Source: Tindallia magadiensis (GTDB lineage: Bacteria > Bacillota > Clostridia > Peptostreptococcales > Tindalliaceae). Taken from it: DNA of 64,000 nucleotides. Below the pieces are notes generated by a model. That model worked only from the letters and a program-made list of their open reading frames with translations. It searched no databases and was not told the DNA's origin. The stretch lies in contig NZ_FOQA01000004.1 of the NCBI RefSeq assembly GCF_900113635.1, positions 242,399-306,398 of the forward strand, written 5' to 3'. Shown in pieces: positions 45,192 to 54,068 of this stretch (position 1 is its first letter; the number at the start of each line of letters is the position of its first letter). Both the position numbers and the translations under genes were made by a program.

Positions 45192-45911
45192 TTAATTGAT
45201 ACTTGATTTTCTAATCACCACCGTATCCGCTACCCGGTCTCCTAACCGCTGCTTTCTGGGAGAATTAATTACTAGAATAATTCCTAATAAATAGAAAACG
45301 GGAAGTGCGTCTATGATTCTGAGTAAGTTTCGGACAAGCGAGGCACTTAGACCACAAGGACTGCCATCCACTTTTCTGACCTGAATCCCCATGGCCATTT
45401 TCCCTAAAGTTGCTCCTACAAGTCCTTCCATCAACACATAGTAAAGAATAGAGCCGACACTTAAAAAAAGGTAGGCTGCCCATGGAAATGTAGGGTGTAT
45501 TCCTGCTTGATAGCTGGTTATCATACGCTGATACGACATGTACATTAGGATTCCACCTGCCACTATAAAAATAATACCATCAATAAGCTGAGCAATGATT
45601 CGGGGTCCTAATCCTACATATTCTAATGCACCAGCAATTCGTATCTCTTTTGCATAAGCGTTTTCTACCGGTACATTAGGCTGTCGGATACCTAAAGAAG
45701 CAGCCCCCACCGAAGCAGGTGGCGGTATCGGTGATGCCTGACGATGGATCAATCCCTCAATCTCCGCCGCCGGCTTCCACTCATTCATTTGATGGTGCCG
45801 AACATAATCTTCCGGTGATATCCTTCCTTCGCCAGCAAACTGTATCATTTGTTCCCACGTATACGGTCCATACTGCTGACCTTTTTTTGCCAAGTACCAT
45901 TGCATACTCAT
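45192..45911 (-). CDS. RDD family membrane protein with N-terminal GYF_2 domain
   Basis: 239 residues. Residues 5-55 form a GYF_2 domain (WYLAKKGQQYGPYTWEQM ... EWKPAAEI), followed by a proline-rich linker and the RDD domain with three or four membrane segments (GLGPRIIAQLIDGIIFIVAG; GATLGKMAMGIQVRKVDG). RDD proteins are small transporters or membrane anchors of unclear substrate, some linked to Na+/H+ exchange. It is divergent from the permease operon at 46072, and the operators at 45981-46040 lie between. Confidence 0.87.
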   Translation of the reverse strand: MSMQWYLAKKGQQYGPYTWEQMIQFAGEGRISPEDYVRHHQMNEWKPAAEIEGLIHRQASPIPPPASVGAASLGIRQPNVPVENAYAKEIRIAGALEYVGLGPRIIAQLIDGIIFIVAGGILMYMSYQRMITSYQAGIHPTFPWAAYLFLSVGSILYYVLMEGLVGATLGKMAMGIQVRKVDGSPCGLSASLVRNLLRIIDALPVFYLLGIILVINSPRKQRLGDRVADTVVIRKSSIN

Positions 45912-45980
45912 CTTTTCCCCTCCTCGAATTCTTAACCTTTTATTCCTTCAAATCTATCACAGAACCATGCTTTTAAACAC

Positions 45981-46040
45981 ACCCTAAATGGGTAGTATTG
46001 AATTGAGAGAAAGGATCAGCCCTACCCAAAAAGGGTAGTA
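45981..46040. promoter_or_regulatory. Paired operator upstream of the split permease
   Basis: ACCCTAAATGGGTAGTA (45981-45997) and ACCCAAAAAGGGTAGTA (46024-46040) are two copies of an ACCC-N5-GGGT palindrome with the same TAGTA extension, 43 bp apart or about four helical turns. They precede the permease genes by 32-75 bp. The cognate regulator is unknown. Confidence 0.6.
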
Positions 46041-46071
46041 AGGTTTTTTTACCCACAAGGAGGCTTTTTCG

Positions 46072-46641
46072 ATGAATAAAACAATGATCGGTATGAGTAT
46101 CATCGCTATCCTAATGGCCATAAAAGCTTACCTTCAAGGTGGTATCTCAATGGTGGCGGAAGGTTTTCTGTTAGGTATGGGCCATTTACTTGCTGTATTT
46201 CCTGTCTTAATTGCTGCCTTTGCTGTTGCTGGATTAATATCTGTACTACTTAATAAAGAGACTGTCGCCAAATGGCTCGGTGAAGAAGCTGGCTGGAAAG
46301 GTCCTTTTTATGGAACAGTAATTGGTGCCATGGTGCCTGGCGGTCCTTTCTTTTTTTATCCTTTGATGGCTACTTTACTCCTTTCCGGTGCCAGCCTTGG
46401 TACTATTATCAGTTTTTCCGCGGCCAAAACTCTCTGGAACATCGGTCGACTACCTATTGAAATCGCCTTTGTAGGTATTGAATTAACCCTTATCCGGTTT
46501 TTGATAACCGTAGCTTTTCCTGTGATGGCCGGAACCTTTGTAAATATTTTCTTTCCAAAACTGGCTACCACAATAAAAGAAGATGTCTATCAGCTTCAAC
46601 AAAAAAATCAGCCAAAGAATCGAGGTGATTCTGTTGACTGA
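46072..46641 (+). CDS. Permease half-protein A (YraQ/ArsP-like family)
   Basis: 189 residues with four or five membrane segments. The sequence KWLGEEAGWKGPFYGTVIGAM followed by VPGGPFFFYPLMATLL matches the conserved block of DUF318/ArsP-like permeases, and a near-repeat occurs in the next protein (LGESAGWKGLFIGPVIGALVQGG). Canonical members have both halves in one chain; here they are separate genes overlapping by 8 bp. ArsP exports organoarsenicals, but other members have unknown substrates. ATG behind AAGGAGG. Confidence 0.75.
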   Translation: MNKTMIGMSIIAILMAIKAYLQGGISMVAEGFLLGMGHLLAVFPVLIAAFAVAGLISVLLNKETVAKWLGEEAGWKGPFYGTVIGAMVPGGPFFFYPLMATLLLSGASLGTIISFSAAKTLWNIGRLPIEIAFVGIELTLIRFLITVAFPVMAGTFVNIFFPKLATTIKEDVYQLQQKNQPKNRGDSVD

Positions 46642-47116
46642 TACGATGATAGTTCTTGGTCTGATGGCCCTTATTCTCTTTGGAGTAGCCTTCAGAAAAG
46701 GTTTGCATCTGGAAGGGATCCGTGGCGGATATCACATGTTCTTAAAGGTGGTGCCTTTGTTGTTTCTTGCTTTTGTTTTAGTGGGGTACCTTAACCTTTT
46801 ACTGCCAAAAGAAATCTTATCCGATTGGCTCGGCGAATCCGCCGGTTGGAAGGGGCTGTTTATCGGCCCTGTCATAGGTGCCTTGGTTCAAGGCGGTCCT
46901 TTTGCTTTTTTTCCACTGTTTGACTCTGTGTTCCGAGATACAGTCACCACTGGCACCGCCGTTGCCATGATTACAGCCTGGGGAATGATTAATATTGGTC
47001 ATTTGCCTTACGAAGCTGCCTTTCTCGGACCCCGTTTCATTATGTTAAAATACAGCCTATACCTTCTTTTTCCTACGATTGCTGGCTTTTTAGCTAACAT
47101 TCTTTTTGGTCCATGA
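46634..47116 (+). CDS. Permease half-protein B (YraQ/ArsP-like family)
   Basis: 160 residues from TTG 46634, which has GAGGTG six bases upstream; the frame is open further back, but no better start fits. It repeats the layout of half A: LGESAGWKGLFIGPVIGALV, GGPFAFFPLFDSVF, ITAWGMINIGHLPYEAAFLG. The paralogous halves probably assemble as a heterodimer in the membrane. Its 3' end overlaps the convergent histidine kinase gene by 23 bp. Confidence 0.72.
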   Translation: MTDTMIVLGLMALILFGVAFRKGLHLEGIRGGYHMFLKVVPLLFLAFVLVGYLNLLLPKEILSDWLGESAGWKGLFIGPVIGALVQGGPFAFFPLFDSVFRDTVTTGTAVAMITAWGMINIGHLPYEAAFLGPRFIMLKYSLYLLFPTIAGFLANILFGP

Positions 47117-48413
47117 TGATTTCCTGTACCGGTAGTAACACCGTAAACTCAGCACCTTTTTGGAGTTCACTCCATACCTTTACCGTTCCTCCATGCAGCT
47201 CAACAATACGTTTTACCAAAGACAATCCCAGTCCACTGCCCTCTGTACCGTGGGCTGTTTCTCCTTGATAAAATTTTTCAAAAACACGATTTCTTGTTTC
47301 TTCCGGCATTCCTTGTCCGTAATCTTTTACTACTATTTGAACCCCTTCCGACTCATGTTTGAGCTGGATTGAAATGCATCCTTCCTGCTCGGAAAACTTA
47401 ATAGCATTGCTAATAAGGTTAATCCATACTTGTTGTAACAGTTCTTCATCTCCGGCAATCATTGCCCGGTCTAATTCAATTTCCCAATCTATTCCTTTTT
47501 TATCCCATTCCGGTTCCAGCAATAAAACAGATTTACGTATCTGCTCATCCAAGTAGAAACGTTCGTATCTTTGAATAATTTCCTGATTTTCCAATTTAGA
47601 AAGCTTCAGCATATTGCTGGTTAAATGAGAAAGACGTCCAGACTCTTCTACAATAATACGGGCATATTCTTTTCTTTCCGATTCTGATAAATTGTCTTTT
47701 TGAAGCAATTTAGCAAATCCCTGAATCGATGCGATAGGAGTTTTGAATTCGTGAGAAACATTACTGACAAAGTCTTTTCGCAAAGTATCCATTTGCTTCA
47801 ATTCACTAGCCATCTGATTAAAGTGATTCGTCAGTTGTCCTATTTCATCTTTACTATGATGATCAATAGAAATATCAAAATTTCCATTAGCAATTTCTCT
47901 GGTTGCATTTGTCAACTTTATAATAGGCTTCACCGTATGCCTTACCACAAAAATAATAAGAATGGATCCTATAATCACCACAGAAGTCCCCGAAAACCAT
48001 TCTCTGGATGCCATAATGCGCCACACCGTCCGGTCCGGTTTTAGCTGAATTCTTACTAGATCTTCTTCCACCAGAAAGTAGGTGCGAATACCATGAAACC
48101 GATCTGTCAGTTCATGTACCACCCCACCTTGCTCGATCATTTTTAAGTCTTCTTCCCGAAAATCTGGAACGTTTTCCGGCGATACAATGTGTGCATCTGA
48201 GTTAAACCAAGACATCATCTCAACAATTTCATGACTGTTCAAATCCGTTCTTTCCGCTATTTCCTGAGTTAAGTAGCTAATTGATTCCTGACTTTGCAGA
48301 ATTTCACGGTGCAAGTTAGGCATCAATAAAACCGTTGTTAGGAATGATAGAATCGAAGAGACAAGAATTAATCCAATAAAAATCACCGTCAATCTGACAG
48401 AGATATGCTTCAT
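47094..48413 (-). CDS. Sensor histidine kinase (PhoR-like)
   Basis: 439 residues: membrane segment at 8-28, extracellular sensor of about 115 residues, second segment near 145-165, HAMP (TVKPIIKLTNATREIANGNFD), phosphoacceptor helix DFVSNVSHEFKTPIASI with the catalytic His near residue 224, then HATPase with NLISNAIKFS, DYGQGMP and GTEGSGLGLSLV. It overlaps the response regulator by 4 bp. The likely regulon, judged from shared promoter repeats, is its own operon, the neighbouring metallopeptidase and the RND pump; the signal may be cell-envelope stress. Confidence 0.93.
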   Translation of the reverse strand: MKHISVRLTVIFIGLILVSSILSFLTTVLLMPNLHREILQSQESISYLTQEIAERTDLNSHEIVEMMSWFNSDAHIVSPENVPDFREEDLKMIEQGGVVHELTDRFHGIRTYFLVEEDLVRIQLKPDRTVWRIMASREWFSGTSVVIIGSILIIFVVRHTVKPIIKLTNATREIANGNFDISIDHHSKDEIGQLTNHFNQMASELKQMDTLRKDFVSNVSHEFKTPIASIQGFAKLLQKDNLSESERKEYARIIVEESGRLSHLTSNMLKLSKLENQEIIQRYERFYLDEQIRKSVLLLEPEWDKKGIDWEIELDRAMIAGDEELLQQVWINLISNAIKFSEQEGCISIQLKHESEGVQIVVKDYGQGMPEETRNRVFEKFYQGETAHGTEGSGLGLSLVKRIVELHGGTVKVWSELQKGAEFTVLLPVQEIIMDQKEC

Positions 48414-49093
48414 ACCTCATTCTCCCTTTTCTCTGCTTTATAGCCCAGTCCTCTTACAGTCAAAATATCAAAATCCGGCCAATTTGAAAATCTTTCCCTC
48501 AGCCTTTTTATATGGACATCTACTGTACGTTCATCACTTTCCACTTCCAGACCCCATATTTCATCCATTAGTTGTTGACGAGTAAAAATTTGTCTTGGAT
48601 AACTCAATAGCTTAAAAAGCAAGGAAAACTCTTTATTAGGAAGAGTCACTTGCTCTCCCTCTCTTCTGACACTTAATGTATCATAGTCCAGGATCGTTTT
48701 TCCTACGGTTATCCGGTGTTCATTCATGATTCTAGCCCGACGCAATAAGGCCGCTACTCTTAAAAGCATTTCATCCATATCAATCGGCTTTACCATATAA
48801 TCATCTGTACCAACCATAAAGCCTTGTTTTTTGTCTTCCATGCTTTCTTTAGCCGTTACCATTAAAATAGGTAATTGATAATCCGCTTTTCTTAGGGAAT
48901 CAGTTAGTTCATAACCATCCATTTCCGGCATCATAATATCGCTAATCATCAAATCTACATGATATCGATCCAAAAGATCCAACGCTTCCTCTCCATCAGA
49001 AGCAGAAAGTACCTGGTATCCATTTTGCTTCAAAACAGCTTCCATTAATTTTTGAAGATTTTTATCATCCTCCACTACCAAAATACGAAACAT
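48410..49093 (-). CDS. OmpR/PhoB-family response regulator
   Basis: 227 residues from ATG 49093, with TGGAGGGG upstream; a longer in-frame start would put coding sequence through a terminator hairpin. Receiver domain: ILVVEDDKN, phospho-Asp in LMISDIMMPEMDGYEL, conserved Lys in YMVKPIDMDEM. C-terminal winged helix: LTVRGLGYKAEK and TRQQLMDEIWGLEVESDERTVDVHI, in parts. PhoB-type regulators bind direct repeats with 5-bp spacers, which matches the four boxes described at 49247-49340 and 55427-55510. Confidence 0.94.
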   Translation of the reverse strand: MFRILVVEDDKNLQKLMEAVLKQNGYQVLSASDGEEALDLLDRYHVDLMISDIMMPEMDGYELTDSLRKADYQLPILMVTAKESMEDKKQGFMVGTDDYMVKPIDMDEMLLRVAALLRRARIMNEHRITVGKTILDYDTLSVRREGEQVTLPNKEFSLLFKLLSYPRQIFTRQQLMDEIWGLEVESDERTVDVHIKRLRERFSNWPDFDILTVRGLGYKAEKRENEV

Positions 49094-49132
49094 ACTACCC
49101 CTCCATTCTTTTGAAATTTCATTGTCCCCTAT

Positions 49133-49190
49133 TAGAAAAAAGGATGCCAGACTTGATCCCCGGCTTACTTCCGGTTCACAGTCTGGCATC
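49133..49190 (-). terminator. Terminator-like hairpin in the leader of the response-regulator gene
   Basis: On the minus strand GATGCCAGACT and AGTCTGGCATC pair and are followed by CTTTTTT. The hairpin sits between the promoter at 49247-49278 and the start codon at 49093, so it can act as an attenuator of the two-component operon. Confidence 0.75.
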
Positions 49191-49246
49191 GCCAAGGGAA
49201 AGGACAGCATATATTGGTTTTACCTCTTGCTTTTCACTACTTTTAC

Positions 49247-49278
49247 ATAGTACCGATCTTATATGAACTGAATGTGAA
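49247..49278 (-). promoter_or_regulatory. Response-regulator box and -10 of the two-component operon
   Basis: Minus strand: TTCACA-TTCAG-TTCATA (49278-49262), 9 nt, then TACTAT (49252-49247). The direct repeat takes the place of a -35 element, as in activator-dependent PhoB/PhoP promoters. Confidence 0.72.
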
Positions 49279-49308
49279 TTTCCCTCATTATCTCCCATCA
49301 TTTTTCAG

Positions 49309-49340
49309 TTCACAATAGGTTCATAGAATCATTCTACAAT
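49309..49340 (+). promoter_or_regulatory. Response-regulator box and -10 of the metallopeptidase gene
   Basis: Plus strand: TTCACA-ATAGG-TTCATA, 9 nt, then TACAAT (49335-49340). A hairpin ATAGACAG/CTGTCTAT (49343-49364) lies at the presumed start of the transcript. Confidence 0.72.
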
Positions 49341-49385
49341 ACATAGACAGCTATGACTGTCTATTGATAAAAAGGAGGAATAATT

Positions 49386-50084
49386 ATGATGTACCCTTAT
49401 GGCTTCGGCCTTTTCGACCCAACCATGTTGATCCTGATACCAGCCATACTATTAACGCTTTATGCCCAAGGAAAGGTGAAAAGTAGTTTTGCCAAATATT
49501 TGCGTGTCCCTACCCGAAAAAACTATACCGGTGCCCAAGTGGCAAGAACTTTGTTGAACGAGCATGGACTTTCGGATATTCCAATTGAGGTAACTCCCGG
49601 TCATATGAGCGATCATTACGATCCTGTTCGGCAAATTCTGCGCTTATCACCCGAGGTTTACCGCGGCAGTTCTATTGCAGCTGTCAGTGTCGCTGCCCAT
49701 GAAGTGGGGCACGCCATCCAGCATGACGCCGGATATGTTCCGCTTACTTTAAGGAATAAGATTTTTCCCATTGCAAGATTTGGTTCTTCCGCTGCCTGGT
49801 TTTTTATTATTGTCGGTTTAATCCTGCCAGCCTTTACCAGTCTTTTCGATGTGGGGATTATGCTGTTTGCTACTGCCGTGCTTTTCCAGGTAGTTACCTT
49901 GCCGGTCGAGTTTAATGCAAGTAATCGGGCAATGCAGCTCTTAGATACTCATGGCTTTATCACAACCGGAGAAGCCAGCGGAGCTAAAAAAGTATTAAAC
50001 GCCGCCGCTCTCACTTACGTAGCCGCCATGGCAACCGGAATCGCTCAACTTTTACGTCTCTTGATCATCCGAGGGAGAAGATAA
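49386..50084 (+). CDS. Membrane zinc metallopeptidase (YugP type)
   Basis: 232 residues. An N-terminal membrane segment (MLILIPAILLTLYAQGK), the zinc site AAHEVGHAIQHD near residue 101-112, and two further segments (SAAWFFIIVGLILPAF; IMLFATAVLFQVVTLPVEFNAS, in parts). The downstream Glu in LPVEFNAS fits the third ligand of the family. Cellular substrates are unknown, though a role in membrane-protein turnover is plausible. Start ATGATG behind AAGGAGG. It appears to be activated with the divergent two-component system. Confidence 0.88.
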   Translation: MMYPYGFGLFDPTMLILIPAILLTLYAQGKVKSSFAKYLRVPTRKNYTGAQVARTLLNEHGLSDIPIEVTPGHMSDHYDPVRQILRLSPEVYRGSSIAAVSVAAHEVGHAIQHDAGYVPLTLRNKIFPIARFGSSAAWFFIIVGLILPAFTSLFDVGIMLFATAVLFQVVTLPVEFNASNRAMQLLDTHGFITTGEASGAKKVLNAAALTYVAAMATGIAQLLRLLIIRGRR

Positions 50085-50129
50085 AAATCCTGTTTATCTC
50101 ACTGATTGTAAGGAGGCAACTGACAGCCT

Positions 50130-50882
50130 ATGGAACAGCATCAAAAAAATATGAATTTAGACCAGCTTGAAACCTTTCGCAATTCCTTAGCAAGGTTTAT
50201 GATGTACTATAAGTTTGGAATGCAGGAAGTAAGTACTAAAATTGATATCCTCAAGCAAGAGTTTCAATATGTCCATTCTTATAATCCTATTGAACACGTG
50301 AAATCACGGCTTAAGACACCACAGAGCATTATTGGAAAAGCCAAAAGAAAAGATTACGATCTAACCATTGAGTCCATACGTGAAAACATCCGGGACATCG
50401 CCGGCATTCGTATTGTCTGTGCTTTTACTTCAGACATTTATCGGGTTGCCGGCATGCTCATGCAACAAAAGGATATTACGGTGGTCGATTATAAAGACTA
50501 TATCGAAACACCTAAACCCAACGGATACCAAAGCCTTCACCTAGTTATACAGGTTCCCGTGTTTATGTCCGACCGTGTTGAGCAGGTTTATGTTGAATTG
50601 CAGATCCGCACCATTGCCATGGACTTCTGGGCCAGCCTGGAGCATAAAATTTATTATAAGTATGATAAGGATGTTCCGCAAAAGCTTCGTGATGATTTGA
50701 AAGAAGCCGCTGATACCATTGCTTGCCTGGATAAGAAAATGGAAAAAATTCATAAAGAAATGCAAGCAATCCGAGTCACCAACGATCGTAAGGATAAGTC
50801 AGCCGATCCTGAGCATGCCGTAAAAGAGTTACCAAACCTTTCCATGAACTATCTTTCTATCCTGTTTAATGATCATCTTTAA
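50130..50882 (+). CDS. Small alarmone synthetase ((p)ppGpp synthetase)
   Basis: 250 residues containing only the RelA/SpoT synthetase domain: SIIGKAKRKDYDLTIESI, DIAGIRIVCAFTSDIY, PKPNGYQSLHLVIQVPV and VELQIRTIAMDFWASLEHKIYYK, the last two holding the catalytic and substrate-binding residues. No hydrolase, TGS or ACT domain. It matches the YjbM/YwaC-type of Firmicutes, which make (p)ppGpp under stress. It follows the metallopeptidase by 45 bp with AAGGAGG upstream, so both may be co-transcribed and share the envelope-stress promoter. Confidence 0.92.
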   Translation: MEQHQKNMNLDQLETFRNSLARFMMYYKFGMQEVSTKIDILKQEFQYVHSYNPIEHVKSRLKTPQSIIGKAKRKDYDLTIESIRENIRDIAGIRIVCAFTSDIYRVAGMLMQQKDITVVDYKDYIETPKPNGYQSLHLVIQVPVFMSDRVEQVYVELQIRTIAMDFWASLEHKIYYKYDKDVPQKLRDDLKEAADTIACLDKKMEKIHKEMQAIRVTNDRKDKSADPEHAVKELPNLSMNYLSILFNDHL

Positions 50883-50909
50883 TAGTTGAAAGATACTTCC
50901 AAAACGAAC

Positions 50910-50946
50910 AAAGGCCCCTCTTGTCAATGGCAAGAGGGGCCTTTAT
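50910..50946. terminator. Bidirectional terminator
   Basis: AAAGGCCCCTCTTG and CAAGAGGGGCCTTT pair around a 7-nt loop, between the alarmone synthetase and the convergent RND pump gene. Confidence 0.92.
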
Positions 50947-50954
50947 TGTGCTTT

Positions 50955-53900
50955 TTATTTCCACTTTCCTAATTTGTTTTTCACTACCAGAGACACATCA
51001 TCCGTAATGGTATAAATAACTGGCGTTACCAGCAATGTAAGTACTGTCGAGAGCAGCAGCCCTCCTATAACAGTCGTTGCCATAGGTGCCTGTGTTTCTG
51101 CTCCTTCACCGATCCCCAACGCCATAGGGAACATCGCTAACACTGTAGTAAGCGTCGTCATCAGAATAGGTCTAAGACGAACTGGTCCTGCTGTTTCTAT
51201 CGCTTCTCTTCGTTCTTTTCCTTGGGATCGTAGCGTATTAATATAATCTACCAGGACGATCCCATTGTTAATGATAATTCCTGAAAGCATCAGGAAGCCA
51301 ATCAAAGCTGGAACACTCAGGGTTCTACCTGTTACAAATAAAGCAAGAAATCCCCCAGAAAATGCTAGTGGCAAAGATGTAATAATCGTAAAGGGATGCA
51401 TCAGTGATTCAAATAAAGAAGCCATAATCATATAGACCAAAATAATTGCCATGCTGATGGCCAGTGCCATGTCCATAAAAACTTCTTGTATCTGTTCAAA
51501 CTCTCCTCCGGTTTCAAGCATATAACCTTCTGGCATGGAGTAGTCTTCCAACTGTTCCTGTATATCCCCCATAACACTTCCCAGGTCTCGGTCGTTTAAC
51601 TGACTTCTTACAGTTGCCGTTCGTTGCTGATCATCTCTGCTGATGGAAATAGGCCCTTCCGCAATTTGGATCGACGCTACCTGAGAAAGAGGTACTGTAT
51701 TCCCCCTCGGCGTATGGATTCCTACCTGCTGAAGATTTGCAACATCTTGTCGGATACGTTCTTCACCCCGCACCACAATATCCAGTTCATTGCCATCGCC
51801 TTCTCTAAAAAAGGAAACCGTTGAACCTTGAGCATATTTTTGAATCGTATCAGCAATCTGAGCTGTTGTTAACCCATAGGTAGATGCCATGTATTTATCT
51901 ATCTCTATCCGAAGTTCTGGTGATCCTTCTGTAAAGCTGGTTTCTGTATCGTAAGTACCTTCTACACCAGCAACGATACGACGCAAATCATCCGTTATCT
52001 CTTCCAGAACTTCTAAATCATCTCCTTTTACCTTTAACTCCACCGGTGCACCAGCACCACCTCCCATCGAGGTGTCATCTGCTACCGAAACCGTGATTTC
52101 CGCTCCGGCAATATCTCGGATTCGATGCCGAATATCCACGGCTACCTCTGCTGCACTTCTGTCTCTATCCTTCAGATCATCCAGCATTACCATGATGCTA
52201 CCTTCACTTTCGCCTGTTCCACCTAAGTCAAACCCCATACCACTTCCAATAGCCGAAAAGACAATATCGATTTCTTCTATCTCAGCTAATTCGGACTCTA
52301 TTCTTCTAAACACTTCGTCCGTCTCCTTTAATTGTGAGCCTCTAGGCAAGGAAACAGCAATGTCTATTTGCCCCTGATCCGCTGACGGAAAAAATTCTGC
52401 ACCTACTAGAAACACAGAGCTAATGCTGCCAACGAAAACAAGGACAGCTCCTAGAATCATGGTTTTTCGATGGGATAATGCCCAGCTGAGAAAGGAACGA
52501 TAGTTGTTTTCCACTTTCTTAAACAGCTTATCAAATCGATCATGAGCCCGAGTAGTCATTTTTTCTTTTCCTGTTCGTTGCGACAATCTATCCTTATCCA
52601 CTTTAAGAATCTTAGAGCTAAGCATCGGGATTAAGGTTAGGGCTACCACCAAGGATCCCACTAAAGACAAGGTAACGGTCATGGCAAACTCACCAAAAAT
52701 AATAGAGGTCAATCCACCTACAAACACTACCGGTAGAAAAACAGCAATTGTAGTAAGCGTTGATGAGGTTACGGCCATCGAAACCTCTGAAGCTCCATCA
52801 ATCGCTGCATCTATTCTTGAACGACCCTCGGTTCGGAATCGATAAATATTCTCTAAAACAACGATGGAGTTATCTACTAACATTCCAATCCCTAAAGCTA
52901 ACCCTCCTAACGACATCAGGTTAAGGGTCAGGTCATTAAAATAAAGAAGCATAAAAGCGGCAATAATCGAAATAGGAAGTGCCGTTGCAATAATAAAAAC
53001 ACTTCGGATATTCCGTAGAAAAAGATACAGTACCAGAATTGCCAAAATTCCTCCAACCGCTGCATTTCGAACCACTGTATTGATAGCTTCCCGAATAAAA
53101 TCCGATTGGTCCATAATCACTGTCAGGCTGCTTTCACCATGTTCTTGCTGAAGTTTTTCAATTTCTGCCGTCACAGCATTGGCTACTTGTACTGTATTGG
53201 TTCCTGATTGTTTTTGAACCATAATGCCTATCCCATTTTGTCCATTGGTTCTTGAAAGAGAGGTGATTTCTTTCGGAATTCTCTGAACTTCTGCAACGTC
53301 TTTCATTTTTATAAGAGCTCCACTAGGTAAGGTTAGCGGCAGTTCACCGATTTCCTCTACGGTCTTAAACTCGCCCATTGTTCGCACCGTCAATTTGTCG
53401 AATCCCCGTTCCACCGTACCTCCCGGTCTGTTTAGGTTGGAGGCCTGTATCACTTGTGCAATACTGGAAATATCCAATCCATATGCATTTAAGCGCTGTT
53501 CATTTACTTTAACTTCTATTTCATGAATATAGTCTCCTGTTACTTCTACGGAAGCAACTCCACTTACTCTTTCCAGCCTAGGTTTTATCACATCTTCTGC
53601 CATGTCCTGCAATTCATACATATCCTCTTCACCAGATAAGGATACAACGACAATTGGCATAGCATCCAGATCTATCTGCATCACCATGGGTTCTGAAGCA
53701 CCGTCCGGCAACATCCCTCTGACCATATCCACGTTTTCCCGAATATCTAAGGCCGCAAAGTCCATATCTGTTCCAAAGTCAAACCGAGCTACTACAATGG
53801 AATTTCCCTGGGAAGATACAGACATCATACTATCCAGATCCGACACGGTTGCTACCGCATCTTCTATTGGTCGTGTAACCAGATTTTCCATTTCATGCGG

Positions 53901-54065
53901 CCCCACACCTGAATAATTTGTTGCAACTAATGCTACTGGAATCTCTATATCCGGCATGAGATCCAAAGGAAGCATCGTCAAGGAAAAGGTTCCCAACAGG
54001 ATGATCATTAACATTACCATGATGGTGGTTACGGGGCGTTTTACAGCAATGGTTGATAAATTCAT
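50955..54065 (-). CDS. RND-family efflux transporter (AcrB/HAE1 type)
   Basis: 1036 residues, full length. Starts MNLSTIAVKRPVTTIMVMLM; LDIRENVDMVRGMLPDGAS belongs to the porter domain, LGGLALGIGMLVDNSIVVLENIYRF near residue 400 holds the proton-relay aspartate, and GFLMLSGIIINNGIVLVDYINTL near residue 920 is its second-half counterpart. In Gram-positives such pumps lack an outer-membrane channel and probably move amphiphiles or lipids. It follows the HlyD-like adaptor by 3 bp and is driven by a promoter with the response-regulator box. Confidence 0.96.
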   Translation of the reverse strand: MNLSTIAVKRPVTTIMVMLMIILLGTFSLTMLPLDLMPDIEIPVALVATNYSGVGPHEMENLVTRPIEDAVATVSDLDSMMSVSSQGNSIVVARFDFGTDMDFAALDIRENVDMVRGMLPDGASEPMVMQIDLDAMPIVVVSLSGEEDMYELQDMAEDVIKPRLERVSGVASVEVTGDYIHEIEVKVNEQRLNAYGLDISSIAQVIQASNLNRPGGTVERGFDKLTVRTMGEFKTVEEIGELPLTLPSGALIKMKDVAEVQRIPKEITSLSRTNGQNGIGIMVQKQSGTNTVQVANAVTAEIEKLQQEHGESSLTVIMDQSDFIREAINTVVRNAAVGGILAILVLYLFLRNIRSVFIIATALPISIIAAFMLLYFNDLTLNLMSLGGLALGIGMLVDNSIVVLENIYRFRTEGRSRIDAAIDGASEVSMAVTSSTLTTIAVFLPVVFVGGLTSIIFGEFAMTVTLSLVGSLVVALTLIPMLSSKILKVDKDRLSQRTGKEKMTTRAHDRFDKLFKKVENNYRSFLSWALSHRKTMILGAVLVFVGSISSVFLVGAEFFPSADQGQIDIAVSLPRGSQLKETDEVFRRIESELAEIEEIDIVFSAIGSGMGFDLGGTGESEGSIMVMLDDLKDRDRSAAEVAVDIRHRIRDIAGAEITVSVADDTSMGGGAGAPVELKVKGDDLEVLEEITDDLRRIVAGVEGTYDTETSFTEGSPELRIEIDKYMASTYGLTTAQIADTIQKYAQGSTVSFFREGDGNELDIVVRGEERIRQDVANLQQVGIHTPRGNTVPLSQVASIQIAEGPISISRDDQQRTATVRSQLNDRDLGSVMGDIQEQLEDYSMPEGYMLETGGEFEQIQEVFMDMALAISMAIILVYMIMASLFESLMHPFTIITSLPLAFSGGFLALFVTGRTLSVPALIGFLMLSGIIINNGIVLVDYINTLRSQGKERREAIETAGPVRLRPILMTTLTTVLAMFPMALGIGEGAETQAPMATTVIGGLLLSTVLTLLVTPVIYTITDDVSLVVKNKLGKWK

Positions 54066-54068
54066 TCT

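Noticed and set aside
49094..49210. Longer N-terminus for the response regulator, starting at 49210
   Set aside because: The extra codons run through a terminator hairpin, and the family starts at MFRILVVEDD with a clear GGAGGGG site at 49093.
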